Shown: piece after piece, positions 42,046 to 55,404 of the stretch
Numbering within the stretch: position 1 is the first letter of the stretch
Layout of the letters: each line of letters begins with the position of its first letter
Assembly: GCA_037039925.1 (NCBI GenBank)
Contig: JAXRKP010000276.1
Location: 233,501-297,500, forward strand
DNA length: 64,000 bases
DNA from: Doris montereyensis
Lineage: Eukaryota > Mollusca > Gastropoda > Nudibranchia > Dorididae
Direction of reading: 5' to 3'
Notes under the pieces: model-generated
What the model saw: the letters and a program-made list of their open reading frames with translations, nothing else
Databases searched by the model: none
Told to the model about the DNA's origin: nothing
Program-made: the position numbers and the translations under genes

Positions 42046-42709
42046 TGCTGGAGATGGATGCAGAAAAAGCTCCGTGGTTCCTTCTGGTAGATCTCTAGTA
42101 AAACACCAACGGAGTCATTGTCACAGTGGAGTAAAGTCAAAAGTGATAAGTGACAACTCCACCAAAGAAAACAACAGATACGTGACGTTTGGGATATTTA
42201 TAAATTGTAACTTTCCCCAGAGTTGTCACGTATTTGTCCGCGTGTATCACTTTTAAAAAGATCTCTTGGTGTTTTCAAGGACTAGATATATCTCATCTCC
42301 CGCTACCATCTGGATACAATTCATTCAAAACGTGTTGTTACCCAAACTGAAATCACCGCTGAAAGTAGGTAGAGACGAAACAGCATAAGCACAGTCACCG
42401 TAAATTGAAGAATGCGCTTGGCTGAGGCCGAATTCTCAACAAAGCTTTGCAACAATTAATAAGTACATTGTTAGTGTTAGTAGTACGTTGTTAATGTTAA
42501 TTAAAGTAAGGTAGCAGTCAGCAACTAGTTTGGTTTCACTGAGTAAGCTTAATCGTGTAATTACAATATACCTTTAAACTAGACCTCCATAAATTCTACA
42601 AACTATTACTAGAAGAACAAGTACACAGTAATAATATATTAAGGGTTGACTTGGGAATAGTCAAAAACACTAGGAACATAATCTTCTTATGTACGTAGAT
42701 AGTATCGAT

Positions 42710-42885
42710 GGTTAGGTGGGTGGTTGGAGGTGGAGGGCTCCGCTGATACTGTGATAGGTCCTGCTTCTTTCCTTTCCCTCTTTCACTTAGTTTTCATTTT
42801 CGTGTTTCCTCTTGTTTCACCCTGAGATCCTATTTAAGTTAATTTAACCTAGTTATGGTGGACGGGGTAAATTTTCAATTAAACA
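42710..42885 (+). repeat. Family D repeat, longest copy
   Basis: It begins GGTTAGGTGGGTGGTTGGAG and continues with 'ctccgctgatactgtgata', TCACTTAGTTTTCATTTTCG, then CACCCTGAGATCC, a small insertion of about 20 bp, and GGTGGACGGGGTAAATTTTC. It gives the fullest 5' part seen here. Confidence 0.65.
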
Positions 42886-43578
42886 AATCGATGATTAGAC
42901 ATTTAGACTGGAATATTGAAAATGTCGTCGACGTCACAAAACGTTCCGCCGTTTTTCAATTCCGTGGAAAATGAAAAGTAGGAACGGATCACTATGAAAT
43001 TTGACTTGGTCTTTGTTCGTGTCCAGTCCACTGTATTCAAGCGTCCATGGGTAGATTAGTCCTTAAGACCCTTTGTGAGTTGGGGCCTTCCACTTTCGGA
43101 GTTTGAATCGACCAGAATAAAGACTCGTTACGTTTTCATAATCTAAGTGTAAGAAATTTCTACTACGTCCTTATTTGTAAAGAAGAAGAGAGTTTTCCCA
43201 ATAAAATTTTTTAATAATAAAAAAAAATAATAAAAAATATATATATCATAATTTTATATTTCTTTGTTTATTTAATTGATCATGCCTAGATAACAATAAC
43301 ACAGTTTGAATTATGTTGCAAGGCATTCCTCTACGATTTTTATGACATGCATTCGTTTCATGGCTTAATAAAATTATTCAGTTATTTAAATGAAGAAAAC
43401 ACATTTGTGGAGTCTTTAGCTTGCTGTTGTTTTCCTTGAGGTGTTGACCTAGTTATGACGTAGTCTACTTCTTGTACTAATATTTAATTTGATTCTTTAT
43501 TCATGTTGTGTAGATTTTTGGTTATATTTAGCTCATAGGCCACGGCGTTGCGCATGTCTTTATTCGTGTCAGTGTCAA

Positions 43579-43778
<200 letters not shown>

Positions 43779-43799
43779 CCATTAAAAGTTTTTACAATA

Positions 43800-44378
43800 A
43801 ACCAACATGTGCAGCCAGAGAATCCAAAAGGCAAGTGCAATATATAACCATCTAGCAAAGGCATTTGTAGGCAAACAAGAATTGTCCACTAAGACCAAAA
43901 TGGCAGTATACGACATAGTTTATTGTCCTACTCTTCTCTATGGCAGTGAAACCTGGACCTTAGACAGTAGAGAATACATTATAGTGCAGGCAGCTAGAAT
44001 GAAATATCTAAGAAAAGTAGTAGGGAAAACTACAGAGACAAAATCAGAAACACAACATTAAGAAATCAAACGAAAGCAGATGGCATAAAAACTAAGATAG
44101 AAAGAAATCAACTGAGATGGTTGGGCATGTAAACAGAATGAATGACAATAAAATAGCTAAATCAGTATACAGTGCTGAATCCCAAGATAAAAGACCAAAG
44201 GCAGACCTCGAAAGAAAGTGGGAAGAAGATATAAAAGATGCATTGAAGAATGGAAATTTAACAGTTTTGGAAGGAAACAGAAAATGACTAGGACAGGGCA
44301 TCCTGGAGAAAGATAATCTCGGGCATCTGAACCCATACACCGAAAGGTAGAATGGAAACTGATAAAGAGAGAAATGAA
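43800..44378 (+). pseudogene. LINE-X 3' end, 5'-truncated copy
   Basis: It encodes LAKAFVGKQELSTKTKMAVY, then CPTLLYGSETWTLDSRE and MKYLRKVVGKT, the conserved C-terminal region of APE-type LINE ORFs (LLYGSETW). A broken RWLGHVNRMND-like stretch and the 3' end 'ggtagaatggaaactgataaa' follow. The same 3' segment occurs at 52930-53355. Confidence 0.8.
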
Positions 44379-44379
44379 G

Positions 44380-46540
44380 GAAGTCAAATGCCATTCCTAA
44401 GTCAATAAAGCAAAAGTGTAAGGTAATAATTATCATATCAAGGAGTTTTCTATTATTTGTCTCATTGTAAATTTGTGGTCCTGACACTTCTCCCCTGTCT
44501 GAATCCGTACTGATGCTCTTCAATCTGAACCTCTACTCTTTTCCTCAGTCTCATTTCTAGTATTCTAGCATACATTTTTTTTCTGGTGCGCTCAGTAGTG
44601 ACACATCCCTATATAGATTGAACATTCCATAGCTGATCCTTTTGTGTGTATTGGTACTATCGTTTACTGTTTCCGGTCATTTGGTACTAGTTTTGACTTC
44701 TATGCTTGTTGACATATTTCATGCAGTCGTTTGTCTGTCCCTCTCTCTTAGTTTTTAATCATTTCTGGATAAATTTGATCTACTCCTGGGACCTTTCATA
44801 GTTTGATTTTTTATATAGCTGTTAGATTTCTTCCATTGAGACATCTACATCTTCAGTTACCTCATCTGTATGATTTGTTATTTTTACTTGTTGATCTGTA
44901 CTCCTTGTTTCATATGTTTTAGAAGGATTATGCAAGTGCTGAAAGTACTTTCATCACGTTTCCTTGATTTCGTTGTCTTCCTTCATTGTTTCTCATTTGA
45001 TGTTCTTAAATTGTCTAATTAGGAATGATTTGGTCTTTCTCGTGGTTTTCATTGCTCATCAGAACAGGTTTTGATTTCCTTTATAGCTTTCTTGAAGTCT
45101 TTGTCCGAACTCTTCCCCTGTTCCTGTATTGCTTTCCTTACTTCCTCTTCGGCGACAATTCCTTTACTCACATAATCTATCCTATCTTCAGGCTTTTTCA
45201 TTTGTAAGTATTTCTTCCAGGCTTCCTTCTTTTATGCGTTCTTTGTTTTGACATTCTCATTCCACCATACTGCTCTTTTCCTATCTTCTTTAATTTGTTT
45301 CCTGCCACAGACCTCTTCAGTACAACGGAGGAGTTGTTTTTATTATACATCTGCCCCTTTTCTTCTATTGTGTTATCATTCAGATCCATCTGCCTTTCAC
45401 TGATAAATCTTTTTTATCCTAGATTGGTATATCTGTTTTACTATAGGTTTATTTAGTTCTTCTTATTTGATTTTGTAGCTTTCTTCTCTTTCCTTTCCTG
45501 TTTCTGTTTGCTTTCCGCAGTCAGTAATCTCACTTTGGCAATCACTAAATATTACAGCTCATATGTTAACTTTTGCATCCATTGTACTGTAAAAAAGGGA
45601 ACTGTTTACTATTATGCAATCTATAATTGACTTTTCACTTATGTCTTGTCTTCATTTACTTCTGTATACTTGTTAGTATCTTTATGTGATAAAAGGTGTT
45701 GGCTATTTTTATGTTATGCTTTAGACATCTAATTAGTCTTTCTCCATTAGGAGAAGTTATTGGCTCTCCTTCTTTGCCTATGAATCCGCCTATTGTTTCT
45801 GCATTTTTGCCTACTCTAGAATTTATATCTCCTAAAACCATTAGTTCCTGTTTGGGTTTGAGATTCTCTGCAGGTATTTCTTAATTGTTTTCAAAGATAT
45901 CTTTTTCTTCTGAGGTGGCATTTGGTCCATACGCTATTAATGATTTCATTTCATTTCCTTGTGTTTATCTTTAATAATCTCGAGCTAATAAATTTCCAAC
46001 CGACTAACAGTTTTTCACCACGAGTCCTACTCCTGCTCTAGCTCGATCCTTTACATCTACTCCTGAGAAGATTAGAAGTATGATTTGGTCCTACATTTTC
46101 TATTCCTTGTCTTTTTTCTTCTTTGTGTATGTGATAGCCAAAATATCTACTTTGAATTGCTCTAATTCTTCAGCTAATTCCAACTCTTTTCCATTTATTG
46201 CTCTGACATTCCATGTTCCAAAAATCAAAGTCCTTGTTCGTTTCAGGATCGTCTTCTGAAATTCTGTCGAAGTGAAATCTTTGTTTCTTTAAATCGGTTA
46301 GTTTTGGGTAAGCAGGTGATTAGCACACTGTACCCTAGATAAGTGGTTTTGGTTTTGATTTTCTGTCGTGGTTCACTCCCTTTGCCTTTGGTCAGCTAAG
46401 ACCCACCTGCAAGGCAGCAGGTTGTGATTTTTCTTTCGAGGTTAACTCCCCTAGTCATTGGTCAGCCAAGATCGGTCAGCAAGGCAGTAGGAGACTTGTC
46501 GAGTGTAGGCCGTTTGGTCCATTGCCCGCGGGGGAAATAT
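44380..46540 (-). pseudogene. LINE-X 5' two-thirds, reverse orientation
   Basis: Reading from 46540 leftward: a 5' UTR with tandem monomers (CTGCCTTGCAGG... at 46370-46500); an AP endonuclease with TTTCAGGATC region decay, then GDINSRVGKNAETIGGFIG at 45740-45840; a linker with WWNE-like residues; and RT blocks YRDVSLLS, YARILEMRLRKRVEVQIEEH, QYGFRQGRS, then FCFIDLGMAFDFL, the palm aspartate motif, at about 44395. The copy stops there, joined to the inverted 3' end of the neighbouring forward copy. Many stops. Confidence 0.8.
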
Positions 46541-46589
46541 ATGAAGAAGAAAAACGTCGTTTATGATTTTTTCCACCATGCGCAAGGAA

Positions 46590-46650
46590 TTGCCCTGGAC
46601 AAGCAAACCCTGAGATCGCCACTCATGATGGGAAAAGTGGATTCTAAACA
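46590..46650 (+). repeat. Family D fragment
   Basis: CAAACCCTGAGATCGCCACT and 'catgatgggaaaagtg' match the second half of the D signature. A (CAAA)n-like tail follows (46647-46720). Confidence 0.4.
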
Positions 46651-46937
46651 AACAAAGATACAAACAAATAAACAAACAAAGAGACAAACAAACAATTAGA
46701 CCAACAAACAAAGCCAAAAACAAAGCCCTTCCTGACCGGGCACCTGTGTCGTGTTCTCCCCAGGTTGGTCTCATTTGCCAACCGCCGCAAACTTGAGCTT
46801 GGTGATGATGATGAGGAGGAAGAGGAACAAGAGGACGAGTCTGATAATGTAGACAAGAAAGAAGCCGGGCATCCTGGGTTTTCTGTGAAGACGGCAGAGA
46901 GGAACGATAAGTGACGTGGGAAAGCCGATGACGAGCG

Positions 46938-47222
46938 TAAAGATTTGAAAACTGGGAGTAAAGATTTGAAAACTGGGAGTAAAGATTTGAAAACTGGGAG
47001 TAAAATTTGATTTGAAAACTGGAGTAAAGATTTGAAAACTGGGAGTAAAGATTTGAAAACTGGGAGTAAAGATTTGAAAACTGGGAGTAAAGATTTGAAA
47101 ACTGGGAGTAAAGATTTGAAAACTGGGAGTAAAGATTTGAAAACTGGGAGTAAAGATTTGAAAACTGGGAGTAAAAAGATTTGAAAACTGGGAGTAAAGA
47201 TTTGAAAACTGGGATTTGAAAA
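46938..47222. repeat. 21-bp minisatellite
   Basis: About 13 units of 'aaagatttgaaaactgggag' plus t, with two irregular units. The 295-codon reverse frame through it (SLLPVFK repeats) is an artefact. Confidence 0.93.
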
Positions 47223-47900
47223 ATAATTAAATGCTGGGCATAAATGAGATGAAGAGGGCATACAAATTTGCGATCTGGGCGTAAATGAGATAATAAGGTC
47301 GAAAAAATGTGCAAGCTGTGCGTAAATGAGTTAATCAAGGCATACAGCTTTGCGAACCGGGGGTAAATGAGTTAATCAAGGCATACAGCTTTGCGAACCG
47401 GGGTAAATGAGTTAATCAAGGCATACAGCTTTGCGAACCGGGGGTAAATGAGTTAATCAAGGCATACAGCTTTGCGAACCGGGGGTAAATGAGTTAATCA
47501 GGCATACAGCTTTGCGAACCGGGGGTAAATGAGTTAATCAAGGCATACAGCTTTGCGAACCGGGGGTAAATGAGTTAATCAAGGCATACAGCTTTGCGAA
47601 CCGGGGGTAAATGAGTTAATCAAGGCATACAGCTTTGCGAACCGGGGTAAATGAGTTAATCAAGGCATACAGCTTTGCGAACCGGGGGTAAATGAGTTAA
47701 TCAAGGCATACAGCTTTGCGAACCGGGGTAAATGAGTTAATCAAGGCATACAGCTTTGCGAACCGGGGGTAAATGAGTTAATCAAGGCATACAGCTTTGC
47801 GAACCGGGGTAAATGAGTTAATCAAGGCATACAGCTTTGCGAACCGGGGGTAAATGAGATGATGCGCTTGTAAATATTTTAAGTGAGATGATTAGGTCGG
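47223..47900. repeat. 40/41-bp minisatellite, highly homogeneous
   Basis: Degenerate units from 47223 to about 47326 lead into about 13 near-identical units starting AAATGAGTTAATCAAGGCAT and ending 'acagctttgcgaaccggggg' plus t. Units differ mainly by four or five G in the last run; one unit (near 47488) lacks an A. Confidence 0.93.
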
Positions 47901-48026
47901 GATGTTTTACTTATGTATTTATGTATTAATGTAACTATCCTTCTATACATCTATAGATTTACCTATATGTCTGCCTCTCTACCTATCTATGTCTGTCTGC
48001 CTGTCTACCTGCTTGTCTGTTTGTTT

Positions 48027-48480
<454 letters not shown>

Positions 48481-48554
48481 GTGTGTACATCTGTGAGTGT
48501 TCGAATGAATAAGTGTGGGAGAATGGTCTTGATGATCAATACAAGCCCGTGAAA

Positions 48555-48660
48555 AAATTCGTTTACAGACGTAAAATACATATACAAAATTTCATTTAGA
48601 GAGGTAAAATATATATAAAAAATTTCATTTAGAGAGGTAAAATATATATAAAGAGAAATT
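48555..48660 (+). repeat. About 35-bp tandem repeat, three units
   Basis: Units contain ATTTCATTTAGAGAGGTAAA followed by 'atatatataa'. The two later units are nearly identical. Confidence 0.75.
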
Positions 48661-48736
48661 CGTTGCCAGGGAATTCTTCCCGATAGGCCAGGTTTCCCGA
48701 TTCCCCGAGTTCCTGATTAGAGAAGTTCCACTGTAA
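48661..48736 (-). mobile_element. Possible TIR end of a DNA transposon
   Basis: The reverse strand begins CAGTGGAACTTCTCTAATCA after a TA-containing flank, like pogo/Tc1-type ends. No partner end was found nearby, so this is a remnant at most. Confidence 0.3.
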
Positions 48737-49126
48737 TACTACTAACCATACTTGAATACTAAGATGTCACCTTCATGGAAGCAACAACAAAAAACTTATT
48801 AATAAATTGAGGAGATTAATCAAGCGTGCGTTGTGTTATACAGTCCTTATCATTGTAAGTGTACCAGTTCTTGTGGTAGCGTGACTATAAATTTATTTCT
48901 TGAAATTATCGTTGAGGTAAAGAAGACGAAACAATTTATTGTTGTGAATTGGCTATCCAGCCAAAAGTGGTGCTAAACGAGAGATACACCGATAGCTGGA
49001 TGAATGGAAAGGTGATTTTTAAAAATGATATCAAACAGGTGGAGAATAGATAGTTACATGTAGTTAGATCGACATCCACTCAAATGGGTGGGGAAAGCAG
49101 GAGTAAAGTAGCAACCTATTGAAGGA

Positions 49127-49215
49127 GCGTAGTTAGCTCGGTTGGTAGCACGCCTTCTTCTTATGTGATGGCTGCTGATGCGCAGGTCGCAGGTTCAGTC
49201 CCCATGGTAGCCAAA
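49127..49215 (+). repeat. tRNA-like SINE head
   Basis: GTTAGCTCGGTTGGTAGCAC resembles a tRNA A box/D arm, and CGCAGGTTCAGTCCCC a B box/T arm. The stems do not pair well enough for a functional tRNA. It precedes a SINE B body at 49265. Confidence 0.5.
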
Positions 49216-49264
49216 ACTTTTTCTGTCTTTTCTTTGTACTTGTCTCGTCTTTGTTCCTTTTTTT

Positions 49265-49520
49265 TTGAGATACCGAGTTCGAATCCTAGCAAAGCCAGGT
49301 CAGACGTTGTGTTCCTTGGGAAAGACACCTAACACAAATTATCCCAACTCTACCCAGGTGCAAATGGGTACAAACACTAGCTTTGGAGTAAAAACCTGCG
49401 TCAGACTAGCGTCCTGGCCAGGAGGTGATTATTGTCACCTGTTCCGCTTCACGCTATATAAACCGGGGTAAGCTCCGGCTCTATGGGCCTTTAGAACCTT
49501 GAAGGATCTTTACCTTACAC
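49265..49520 (+). repeat. SINE family B copy
   Basis: GAGTTCGAATCCTAGCAAAG (B box), 'tgttccttgggaaagacacc', 'actctacccaggtgcaaatg', TTCCGCTTCACGCTATATAA and 'ctatgggcctttagaacctt'. Among the best preserved B copies. Confidence 0.75.
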
Positions 49521-50101
49521 TCAACAATGAGTAAAAAAAAATTACATTAAAGTAAAGTAAGTCCCTTATTCAGAATTGCTCGTAAGGTAATCAGGAGTAG
49601 TGTTCCGAAGCGTTCTGATTTTTCTAGCAATGCGGCATAGTGTGGTACTTGCCATTGCTTTCCACACTAACTTTACTTTCCCAGTGTCTGAATCTGAATA
49701 GACAGGATACATTACATTAACCAATACATTTCCTTCAACTTAAATTTTCCAATCACCAAAATGGGGGCACCGGTACCGAAAGGTTCGACAGGAAAAAATG
49801 AGGCGAAAGCGAACTCACTCTGTTCGCACCCTTAGAAAACGTACGTCACTCTTCTTGCCTCACTCAGATATTATAAGTGAGCAGACTATCTAGCTAAAAG
49901 AAGACAAAGATTGCGTCAGAGTGTTGGTGTAGTATGAAGCACCTAACATAAAAGCCAGCTGTCGTAACTGTATGTTTCCCAAGGAGTTGAGAAGGAATGT
50001 GAATAAAATGACCAGCTGAGGGGAAATTTACAATGTACAGCGCATTCGTGCCAGGATAAGGACAGTAAATCCATGTTTTGCCTTTATAATTTAACGATCG
50101 G
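49521..50101. other. Intergenic sequence, no feature recognised
   Basis: No open frame of note and no match to the repeat families of this window, apart from short A/T runs. Confidence 0.5.
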
Positions 50102-50347
50102 AATTAATCTTGCTTTTCCATGGATTTAAGGATTTTGAATACAATTTTCTGCCGGGTGAGTCTGCGAGTCATTAGACGCCATTTTCATCTGTGTGATGTC
50201 ATCACAGAATATGCACGAGAAAATATCGGACATCCTTGAATAGTGCAGCTAATGTGACGTCATTTGACATCTTGATTTCTTTATGCTAGTCTTCTTCTTC
50301 GTCTTTCGGCTTTTCCACGTTAAATCCATGGAAAAGCAAGATTAATT
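50102..50347. repeat. Perfect 27-bp inverted repeat pair, 192-bp loop
   Basis: AATTAATCTTGCTTTTCCAT... (50102-50128) is exactly inverted at 50321-50347. The loop contains the palindrome TGATGTCATCA. It could be a small MITE or a hairpin-forming locus. No flanking duplication was identified. Confidence 0.65.
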
Positions 50348-50384
50348 GATAAAGATTGGGTGTGTCAAGATTACATAACAATAA

Positions 50385-50640
50385 CATCCCAGGGGAAACC
50401 CAACCAAGGAGCAAGGCAAAGGGGCAAAGTTAGGGAAAGCAAACTGAGATGGTACGGACATGTAAAGAGAAGGGATATGGAATATTGTGGACGGGCAGGA
50501 GAAAGAGGGGAAGACAAAACGAAGATCTATGGATATGATTATGAATATGATGCAGGAACACATGAAGATCTATGGATATGATTATGATGCAGGAACACAT
50601 GAAGATATATGAGGAGAACCGCAGCATTTTCATTTCAACC
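50385..50640 (+). pseudogene. LINE C-terminal fragment
   Basis: KLRWYGHVKRRDMEYCGRAG is the conserved LRW-GHV-RR---Y-GR segment near the end of many APE-type LINE ORFs. A local duplication containing GATCTATGGATATGATTATG follows. Confidence 0.65.
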
Positions 50641-51236
50641 ATCTCTAACTCTTCTTCTTGTCTTTTTGTCAGGGTGACGGTTTTTTTAGGCCATACATCA
50701 TTGCTGGACGAACTTGGCTGTTTTATACACCTTCCCTTTTGTTTTAAAAAGTCAGGAGACTATGGGAGACCTGAAATAATGAATGAAGACGTGAAATAAA
50801 TATTGTAATCCCATAGGAACAAACTCAAAACAAATGCATAGGAATAGATGGGAATAGCTATGTGAGACCAAACAGAATGGAACCCCTGACCTCCGCGACG
50901 GCACTGCTGTGCCATGAGAAGAGAACACACAACAGACCATTACGCCTACTTATTGAAGGGACGACAATCTGGGTATTATATTTTTTATTGTTTCCATGAT
51001 TAGCTCCCTTGATTTTCTTGTCTCGCCCAGATCATCTCTTGAGAAGCCATCTTGACAGTATTTTCATTGGGGTAGTTTTTGACTGTATACTAGTGTATAG
51101 TGTATTGTGATGTTTAGTGTATGTGAATGTTTTGTTGGTTTTATTGCCGTTGTTGTTGTTATTTCTGTTCGTGCAATTACAACCGATCAGCTTTTTGATG
51201 AACATTCGACATTTGGTGGGTTAAAAGAAATTAGAG

Positions 51237-51400
<164 letters not shown>

Positions 51401-51474
51401 GATGCATCGATTCGATCAAGGATAGATAGACAGACGCTTGAATAAATCTTCACGTTTTTGCTCAACACATACGC

Positions 51475-51558
51475 ACATACACACACAAGCACACACACAC
51501 ATACACCTACACACACACACACACACACACACGCGCGCGCGCGCACGCGCGCACACAT
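51475..51558 (+). repeat. (AC)n-(GC)n compound microsatellite
   Basis: ACAC runs pass into CGCGCGCG near 51530-51555, an alternating purine-pyrimidine tract of the kind that can form Z-DNA. Confidence 0.85.
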
Positions 51559-51599
51559 GCGTTTAAGTACGGCCATACACATAACATTTCAAGTCCCCG

Positions 51600-52855
51600 A
51601 TATACCTGTACGTACAACATCGCTACCATACATAACACTTACGTAAACCAACGATGCTTCCAGTCCAACATTGCCCATTGCTACTGACCGGTAACATAAT
51701 ACATTTTGTAACAGTTGATTCACCCTGGCACGAGTATAGATGTAGCTAAAAATTTCACGATATGGCGTCATATTGACCGTTGCCCCCTCGGTTTGTTTAA
51801 TTGGAGTTTCGTTACCAGCATGAGTGAAAATTGAATCCTTTTACGCCCTTAAGACAATAGCACTAGCAAACAGTCCTTTACGTACTACATACACGAGCAC
51901 ACACCCCCCTCCCCCCACACAAAAAAATCAGCCTTGGAAGTCCACCCTCCTAACCGTAACCTTTAAGTTACTAGGCAGTTTTTCTTTTACCTTTCCTAAT
52001 CCTATACAATTTTCTTCGTGTTGCTTACACGACTTTATCATTGGGATAACGAAATGGCAAACAATAAATTAAAAAAAAAAGAGCGAGAAAACAATAAAAC
52101 ATGCAATCACAATAGATATAATAATGAATAAGAACATGAAATAAATATTTGGATTCCCATTAGGAACAGAGACAAGACAAATACAAATGAATAGACCGAA
52201 ACAAAGTTTTTGGGTACCAGATCAAATCGAACCTACGACCTCGACATCGGCACCCATCGCCTCGCCATTAAAAGAGCGCACTGCCACCACCTACCATGTT
52301 TACTAATACTATTCTCCTTTCTTTTGGCATGGTTGCTGGTATGCTCTCTTTGTATTTGTCTCGTCTGTGCTCCTGTGGGAATTCTATAATATTTATTTTA
52401 CATGTACAAACTAGTCACACCCTAAGTGATACCGAATACGATTAATAGACCGGCTCAGTATTGGATACTGAGGTTACGCAGGTAGGCGTGCACAGTACAA
52501 TTTCAATTAATTTTTTTTCTAATGGCAGTAACTGCTAGGGAATGAACTTTCTACTCGAAGATGAAGTAAGGAAACAATAACATTTTCAATAATCAAAAGT
52601 CAATTTTGGCATAAAAACTTCCTCATATGAAACTGATCTTGGGATCATTTAGAACCAACATGTCATTGTAAAATAAGGTTACTCTTGGTGGCCTGACAAC
52701 AGAGCCTTTTGACAAACAAAGAACGACCATCTCAGACATATATATATATATATATATTTCATTTCCTTACTGGTCCCTTTCCACGTGTCCTTTACCTCAC
52801 TGCAATGTCTTGTTTCACAGAGGCCTCCTTGATTCTATGTGTGCGCCCCCCCCAC
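51600..52855. other. Intergenic sequence, no gene seen
   Basis: It holds only short frames, a tRNA-like or SINE-like fragment near 52215-52290 (CGAACCTACGACCTCGACAT), and (AT)n at 52740-52757. Confidence 0.5.
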
Positions 52856-52929
52856 TAATGGTGAGCGGTTGATGGGAGGTGCCGGTAGGCCTTTTCTTTT
52901 TTTTCACTCTTTTATTTATCGTTCATGAA

Positions 52930-53355
52930 CAGAGAGCGACACAGTTTATAGTTCTTCTCTCCTCTATGGCAGCGAAACCTGGACCTTAGACAGTAGAGAA
53001 TACAGTAGAGTAAAAGCAGCTGAAATTGAAATGAAATATCGAAGAAGAGAAGTAGCGAAAACTAAAAGAGACAAAATCAGAAACACAACAATAAGAGATC
53101 AAACCAAAGCAGATGACATAAAAACATAGATATAAATAAATCAACTACTCAGATAGTTTGGACATGTAAACAGAATGAAAGACAATTGAACAACTGAATC
53201 AGTATACAAAGCTAAAATCAAAGGTAAAAAGACAAAAATGCAGACCTGGGAAACAGAAAATACCAGGACAGGGTAGCCTGGAGAAAGGTCATTTCGGGCG
53301 TCTAAATATAAACCCATACACTGGAAGGTAGAATGGAAATTGATAAAAAAAAAAA
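52930..53355 (+). pseudogene. LINE-X 3' end, second 5'-truncated copy
   Basis: It shares 'tatggcagcgaaacctggac' (LLYGSETWTLDSRE), 'aaaatcagaaacacaaca', 'ggacatgtaaacagaatgaa' and the 3' end GGTAGAATGGAAATTGATAA with 43800-44378. It has an internal deletion of about 60 bp and an A-rich tail at 53346-53385, consistent with target-primed insertion. Confidence 0.8.
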
Positions 53356-53661
53356 AAGAAAAGAAAGAAAGAGAAAGAAAAGAGAGCGCACTATAAACTG
53401 AGTACACCTTTGTTTCGTCGACGACAAAATTCACTATTGTTAAAAAAGATTAAAAGGTAGATCTACTATACAGAGGAACCACGTTTCATCGATACTCGCA
53501 GTACTCGGTTCTTCCGTTTAAAATCACCAAATCAGATATATGATACCGACCAACAATTTCATTTCAGTGTAAAACACGTCAATTTACATTTCAAGAGCTT
53601 TGGAATGTCATATCATGATCAGCAAAATGATTCATAAAAATCCCATGACCAAGCGCTAAAA

Positions 53662-54168
<507 letters not shown>

Positions 54169-54596
54169 CTTTAATTTCCAATGGTTGTGACCCCCCTCCC
54201 CCCAACAAACTATTCAAAATATTAATAAATCCTATCACACATTGTTTATTATGATGTAAACTGTATATATAATAATGTTTTGCAAACAGTATTTCATTAC
54301 AAACACCTGCTGCTTTCTGATCCTTAGTGATTCATTATTGAATGATATTCAGTGCGATAATATAACAAGACACTCAGACCTCGTTATACCGTCAACTGTT
54401 GTGCCAGAGGTAACTTGGTGTTATAAAGGGAATGGCGTTAAAAGGAAAACACTCTTTGTCAGAGTAAGAATAAGGGAGATAATCAATATTTAACTAATCA
54501 AGTAGAAAAAAACAACCCAATCACTGACAATACAACGTAGGCCTACTGCCTGTGAAAAGGCCATTGTAGTGTTATAGATTATCAAGTAATAGCAAG

Positions 54597-54830
54597 ACGA
54601 GATGGCCGAGCGATTTAAAGGCATATCACACACAGGGCCCCAGAGGTACTGGGTTCGAGCCCCACTTCAGGCAATTCGGATTTTTCCTCGGTCAGAAACA
54701 TTTGACTCTATTTGATCACGTGGACAATATGAGTGACTCCTGTTGCATTGAGCGTCAGCCCGATGATCGTCTATATACGGTAATACAATTAAATCCTTTC
54801 TGCCACATAAATTGAAATGCCAGGCGCGAC
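54597..54830 (+). repeat. SINE family C, with intact A and B boxes
   Basis: GATGGCCGAGCGATTTAAAG (tRNA-Leu/Ser-like A box) and the B box GGTTCGAGCCC at 54652-54662 are both well kept. The body 'gagtgactcctgttgcattg' and 'cagcccgatgatcgtctat' matches 32540-32760. Confidence 0.78.
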
Positions 54831-54906
54831 ACATTACGATGCCCACGCGGACGGTACTAATATAGGATCGCACAGTCTCTTAATGGCGTATGATTGTGGT
54901 CTAGTA

Positions 54907-54940
54907 AAAAAAAAACACACACACACACACACACACACAC
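54907..54940 (+). repeat. (AC)n microsatellite
   Basis: About 15 AC units after an A run. Confidence 0.9.
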
Positions 54941-55404
54941 CGATAGACACAGCTGTAACTCAAATCAATTCTAGGTTATGACACTGTTGTAAAGCCTAAT
55001 TTTTGCCACTCAATTGGACCCAGTCATAGCCATGCCACACTATTGTCAGGATGACGCAATTTGGGCCTATGCCGATGTTACTCTTTAGTCGGCTGACATA
55101 CTAGGTCCAGGCAGTAGACGACAAACGTTGTCTCCAAACATTAACATTATAGCGAGGTTTGATTGTATGTTTCAGCTGAACACTTATTTTTCTTATGAAT
55201 ATAACAACCTCAATCTAGTAATAATAGTGGTATCCGAGTACAGCATAATAAATGTTCTGCATGTAATCAAAGCCTTGCTCTTCTGAGAACAAGGGTTTTT
55301 TTGTCAAATGAAACAAGGTTAAGTTGTATAAGATGTGTGTCAACGAAATGAGGAACGCCATAAAAAAGCGTAATAACTCGCTCCTAACCTTGTCTCCAAA
55401 CGTA

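Noticed and set aside
42060..42260. A 60-codon coding exon (PSGRSLVKHQRSHCHSG...)
   Set aside because: It superficially resembles zinc-finger spacing (H...H, C) but lacks the paired Cys of a C2H2 finger. It is flanked by family D repeats and has no splice context.
46451..47338. A 295-codon reverse-strand open frame with SLLPVFK repeats
   Set aside because: It runs through a 21-bp minisatellite (unit divisible by three) and the 5' UTR of a reverse LINE copy. It has no domain beyond the repeat.
49127..49215. A functional tRNA gene
   Set aside because: A- and B-box-like motifs are present, but the D and T stems do not pair properly, no acceptor stem is evident, and a SINE B body follows. Treated as a SINE head.
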